Assembly (NCBI GenBank): GCA_027056525.1
Contig: JALUKO010000266.1
Coordinates: 1 to 8,115, forward strand
Source of the DNA: Helicobacteraceae bacterium
GTDB lineage: Bacteria > Campylobacterota > Campylobacteria > Campylobacterales > Sulfurimonadaceae
Direction of reading: 5' to 3'
Length of the DNA stretch: 8,115 nucleotides
Below, in pieces: positions 6,088 to 8,115 of this stretch; the stretch's first letter is position 1, and each line of letters starts with the position of its first letter. The translations under genes and the position numbers were made by a program. The notes below the pieces were generated by a model, which was given only the letters and a program-made list of their open reading frames with translations, was not told the origin of the DNA and did not search any database.

Positions 6088-6297
6088 ATGGCAAAAAAGA
6101 AAAAAAGTGTAGAACTCTCAGCACACAATATAAAATTTCAAATAGAAAAACTATCGTACAAAGCGATCCGTTTTTACCCTTCTCAAATGACAGTTGATGT
6201 CATGGTTTATGCTGAGGACAACACGAAACAGGGGATGCAAAACATCCCTTTTGCGCATCTTCCAAAAGAGATAAAAAAACTTATAAAATCAAACTGA
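6088..6297 (+). CDS. small basic protein of unknown function
   Basis: Encodes 69 residues that I do not recognise. It begins MAKKKKSVEL and is lysine-rich at both ends, with a central alternating segment (AIRFYPSQMTVDVMVYAED) likely to form beta strands and a final helix (HLPKEIKKLIKSN). There is no signal peptide, membrane helix or cysteine. The gene starts two bases after the S1-protein stop. Its Shine-Dalgarno, AAGGGG (6077-6082), lies inside the last codons of that gene, which points to translational coupling. A basic, cytoplasmic, possibly nucleic-acid-associated partner of the S1 protein is plausible from context only. Confidence 0.75.
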   Translation: MAKKKKSVELSAHNIKFQIEKLSYKAIRFYPSQMTVDVMVYAEDNTKQGMQNIPFAHLPKEIKKLIKSN

Positions 6298-6339
6298 TTT
6301 TTCAAACCCTCACTAAGAGATTTTTAATCAATAAAGAGT

Positions 6340-6364
6340 GATAATAGTATATGGTCACACCATA
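6340..6364 (+). promoter_or_regulatory. promoter with palindrome at the start site, ahead of the HicA-like gene
   Basis: GATAAT (6340-6345, 5/6 match to TATAAT) is followed by the perfect palindrome TATGGT-CAC-ACCATA (6350-6364), which spans the predicted start near 6352. A 15-bp dyad over +1 is a classic place for a repressor; alternatively it would form a hairpin at the 5' end of the mRNA. The Shine-Dalgarno AAGGAG (6370-6375) follows 5 bases later. No convincing -35 is seen. Confidence 0.4.
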
Positions 6365-6381
6365 AATACAAGGAGATTTAC

Positions 6382-6651
6382 ATGAGTAAACACAAAGAAA
6401 AAATAGCAAAAGTATTTGAACATCCCTTATCTGGAAATATAGATGTAAAAAAACTCTTAAAAGCGTTAGAGCATTTTGGTGCAGAGATCGAGATGACAAA
6501 AGACAACCATGTTAAGATAAAGGTCAATGAAAAAGTCTTTTTTATGACACTTCCGCATCAGGGGCATACGCTCTCAAAAGACACGCTTGTTGAATTACGC
6601 CACTTCTTAGAACTTCCAGAAGTTGGATTTACTCCGCAAAAATTATCATAA
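6382..6651 (+). CDS. HicA-like small protein, no HicB partner visible
   Basis: Encodes 89 residues. The layout matches a proteobacterial HicA-related family that starts MSKHEKT..AIF..P...NI: here MSKHKEKIAKVFEHPLSGNI, then a first helix DVKKLLKALEHFGAEIE (21-37), a strand-turn-strand with DNHVKIKV (41-48), FFMTLPHQ (53-60), and a last helix KDTLVELRHFLEL (66-78). This is the small dsRBD-like fold of HicA mRNA interferases. His43 sits where the GSH-motif histidine of active HicA toxins lies, although DN replaces GS before it. In true HicAB loci an antitoxin gene adjoins; here the next gene is an unrelated opposing DNA glycosylase and the previous one an unknown basic protein. It may be a former toxin or an RNA-binding protein of another role. 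The strong AAGGAG six bases before the ATG supports the start. Its stop overlaps the 3' end of the opposing gene by 6 bp. Confidence 0.8.
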   Translation: MSKHKEKIAKVFEHPLSGNIDVKKLLKALEHFGAEIEMTKDNHVKIKVNEKVFFMTLPHQGHTLSKDTLVELRHFLELPEVGFTPQKLS

Positions 6652-7314
6652 TTTTACCAAAGGGCACCCTCTCGCATAGGGCCTTTTGGAATAGTACCTT
6701 TTTGCGTGTTCTACCAACAAAGCATGAAACTCCTGATACTCTATCCATAGTTTGTTTGTATCTTCTACACATTGAAAACTTTGCTGCACAAGATGTTTCA
6801 CATCAGCATACTTTGCCCTCTCTTCAATAAGCCCTAAACGAAAAAATATCCTCTTAGTATAACTATCTACAACAAACTCATTTTGTTTATATCCATACAG
6901 GAGTATGGAGTCTGCTGTCTCTTCCCCAATGCCAAGAACACGCAAAAGCTCCTCTCTCGTGGGTACTTTTGTTAATGTTTCAAAAAACGCAACAAAGGCC
7001 AAAATATAGCGAGCCTTCTGGTTAAAATAACCTGAGGGTTTGATGGCATTTTTGAGCACCTCTACAGGAAGTTTTTTCACCCCCTCAACACTCAAAGCCC
7101 CAAGTGCTTCTAAATTCTCTAATGATTGTACGACAGAGGTAAAACTTGTGTTTTGCGTGAGTATTGCACCCAGACAGACCTCAAACACCTCATCCTGTGA
7201 CTTTGGAAGTGTGTAGTCCTCCTTATGGTAACCACCATGCCCAAGCAGTGGCCACCACCCTTGCGGACCATACATACTGTAAAGTTCCCTATAAACCCTA
7301 AAGATGATATCCAT
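6646..7314 (-). CDS. MagIII-like HhH-GPD DNA glycosylase (endonuclease III superfamily)
   Basis: Encodes 222 residues, the size of Helicobacter pylori MagIII, a 3-methyladenine DNA glycosylase. Shared features in order: WWPLLG (20-25); CLGAILTQNTSFTSVVQSL (47-65), the 'LLGAxLTQNT' segment; KPSGYFNQKARYI (92-104); the helix-hairpin-helix LGIGEETADSILLY (127-140); and catalytic Asp150 in VVDSYTKR. At the position of the lyase lysine of endonuclease III (its GVGRKTAN motif) there is Glu132, so a monofunctional glycosylase without AP-lyase activity is expected. The C-terminal loop HAKRYYSKRPYARGCPLVKL keeps only one cysteine (Cys217) of the four that bind [4Fe-4S] in endonuclease III, so no cluster. 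It should remove alkylated bases as the first step of base excision repair in the cytoplasm. It starts 3 bp after the stop of the upstream kinase, with a weak TTGGA ahead of it, suggesting coupled expression. The exact substrate is inferred. Confidence 0.87.
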   Translation of the reverse strand: MDIIFRVYRELYSMYGPQGWWPLLGHGGYHKEDYTLPKSQDEVFEVCLGAILTQNTSFTSVVQSLENLEALGALSVEGVKKLPVEVLKNAIKPSGYFNQKARYILAFVAFFETLTKVPTREELLRVLGIGEETADSILLYGYKQNEFVVDSYTKRIFFRLGLIEERAKYADVKHLVQQSFQCVEDTNKLWIEYQEFHALLVEHAKRYYSKRPYARGCPLVKL

Positions 7315-7317
7315 ACT

Positions 7318-8115
7318 CTATCCAAGATACTTTTGCAGTACTCTTGCCAAGATCTCATTTTTTATGGGCTTTGCCACATAATCATCAAATCCCTGCTCAA
7401 GATATCTCTGTTTATCACCTGCAACTGCGTTTGCTGTAAGTGCAATCACCGGTATAGTGCTTTTTTTATGCCTGATCTCCTGCATAGCTTCTATGCCGTT
7501 TTTGTTTGGCATATTGATATCCATCAAAATAAGGCTAAACTCTTCCTTATCAAAGAGCTCTAATGCCTCTACTCCATCATTTGCCATCACCACTTCCAAA
7601 TTCATATCTTCTAAAAGCAGCTCAATAAGCATTTGGTTCGTTTTGTTATCCTCAGCAACCAAGATTTTTTGAGCATCAAAATATACTTCTGTATCTTCAG
7701 GCTTCTCGTATTTGATAGTAGAAAAAACTTCTACTTTGATCTCAAAAGAGAAGGTGCTTCCTTGAGAGATCTCACTTGTGATATGCAACTGTGATCCAAA
7801 AAGCTTGAGCAGTTTTGTTACTATGGATAGCCCAAGCCCCGTACCTCCATACTCTCTGGCAATGGAGCTGTCAGCCTGAGTAAATTCTTGAAGGATACTA
7901 TCAATATTATTTGCTTCTATCCCTATCCCCTCATCTTTTACTTCTATAACTAGGGTAGATTTTTCCATATTAAAATCAACGTAGAGTGTAACCCCTTTGC
8001 CTTTGGGGGTAAACTTGATGGCATTTGAGAGTAAATTGGAAATGATCTGCTTAAGGCGCAACTTATCACTTTGGATACATTTGGGTAAATGCTCAGAGAT
8101 CTTGTTGTGAAGAGT
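7318..8115 (-). CDS. hybrid sensor histidine kinase, C-terminal part (5' end outside the window)
   Basis: The reading frame is open to the right edge; 265 residues are visible. The in-frame TTG at 8059-8061 lies inside the conserved KLRLKQI segment and is not the start. The visible part opens with SDKLRLKQIISNLLSNAIKF, the region just after the phosphoacceptor helix, then the ATPase domain: N box NLLSNAIKFT (8008-8037), G1 box DEGIGI (7918-7935), F box FTQAD and G2 box GGTGLGLS. A short linker follows, then a receiver domain with the acidic pair Glu-Asp (7648-7653), phosphoacceptor Asp in LILMDINMP (codon 7519-7521), Thr in ALTANA (7435-7437) and Lys in AKPI (7369-7371). All catalytic residues are present and the protein ends right after the receiver, with no Hpt domain. 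The phosphoacceptor histidine and sensor region are beyond the window. The signal is unknown. The glycosylase gene follows after 3 bp. Confidence 0.93.
   Translation of the reverse strand, partial: TLHNKISEHLPKCIQSDKLRLKQIISNLLSNAIKFTPKGKGVTLYVDFNMEKSTLVIEVKDEGIGIEANNIDSILQEFTQADSSIAREYGGTGLGLSIVTKLLKLFGSQLHITSEISQGSTFSFEIKVEVFSTIKYEKPEDTEVYFDAQKILVAEDNKTNQMLIELLLEDMNLEVVMANDGVEALELFDKEEFSLILMDINMPNKNGIEAMQEIRHKKSTIPVIALTANAVAGDKQRYLEQGFDDYVAKPIKNEILARVLQKYLG

Noticed and set aside
6285..6301. Inverted repeat AAAATCA-AAC-TGATTTT over the stop of the 69-residue gene as a terminator
   Set aside because: The stem is perfect but almost all A-T, and the T-run belongs to the stem itself. It may reflect base composition, so it was not annotated.
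8059..8061. TTG as the start of the histidine kinase
   Set aside because: It falls inside a conserved segment and the frame continues upstream with good kinase sequence (ISEHLPKCIQSDK) to the window edge.
1..8115. CRISPR array, insertion sequence, prophage, integrase site, tRNA or rRNA
   Set aside because: No regularly spaced repeats, transposase or integrase motifs, terminal inverted repeats or tRNA-like cloverleaf sequences were seen on either strand.

Overview
The window looks like chromosomal DNA from a Campylobacterota (epsilonproteobacterial) sulfur oxidiser of the Sulfurimonas type. The AT-rich sequence, the A/T-rich promoters with recognisable -10 but poor -35 boxes, and the protein set (NnrS-family membrane protein, Helicobacter MagIII-like DNA glycosylase, CvfB-type S1 protein, large hybrid histidine kinase, Sel1-repeat protein) all point this way. 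The genus is an inference. I see no phage, transposon, CRISPR or RNA gene.

Layout, left to right. A leftward promoter-like element near the left edge probably serves a gene outside the window. A leftward gene (124-468) encodes a free-standing zinc-ribbon plus topoisomerase-C-terminal-like domain. After a 212-bp AT-rich gap, a rightward gene encodes an exported Sel1-repeat protein (681-1196). A rightward two-gene operon follows: a spore-photoproduct-lyase-like radical SAM protein (1287-2537) and an NnrS-family membrane protein (2548-3744). A perfect hairpin (3745-3763) separates it from a convergent leftward lipoprotein gene (3769-5100) with a long acidic repetitive tail. A divergent promoter region (5101-5236) leads into a rightward CvfB-like RNA-binding protein (5237-6085), tightly followed by a 69-residue unknown (6088-6297). 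A HicA-like small protein with its own promoter (6382-6651) overlaps tail-to-tail with a leftward MagIII-like DNA glycosylase (6646-7314). The glycosylase lies 3 bp behind the 3' end of a hybrid histidine kinase that runs off the right edge (7318-8115).

How the parts fit. This is mostly housekeeping and accessory chromosomal content rather than one system. The strongest functional pair is radical SAM plus NnrS. They share a transcript, NnrS proteins are linked to nitric oxide/nitrosative stress, and the radical SAM partner has the fold motifs of spore photoproduct lyase but no cysteine where that enzyme has its hydrogen-donor cysteine, so its substrate is probably different. The other points of interest are small: an orphan HicA-like protein, a glycosylase with a decayed iron-sulfur loop, a stand-alone topoisomerase tail domain, and a likely leaderless transcript.
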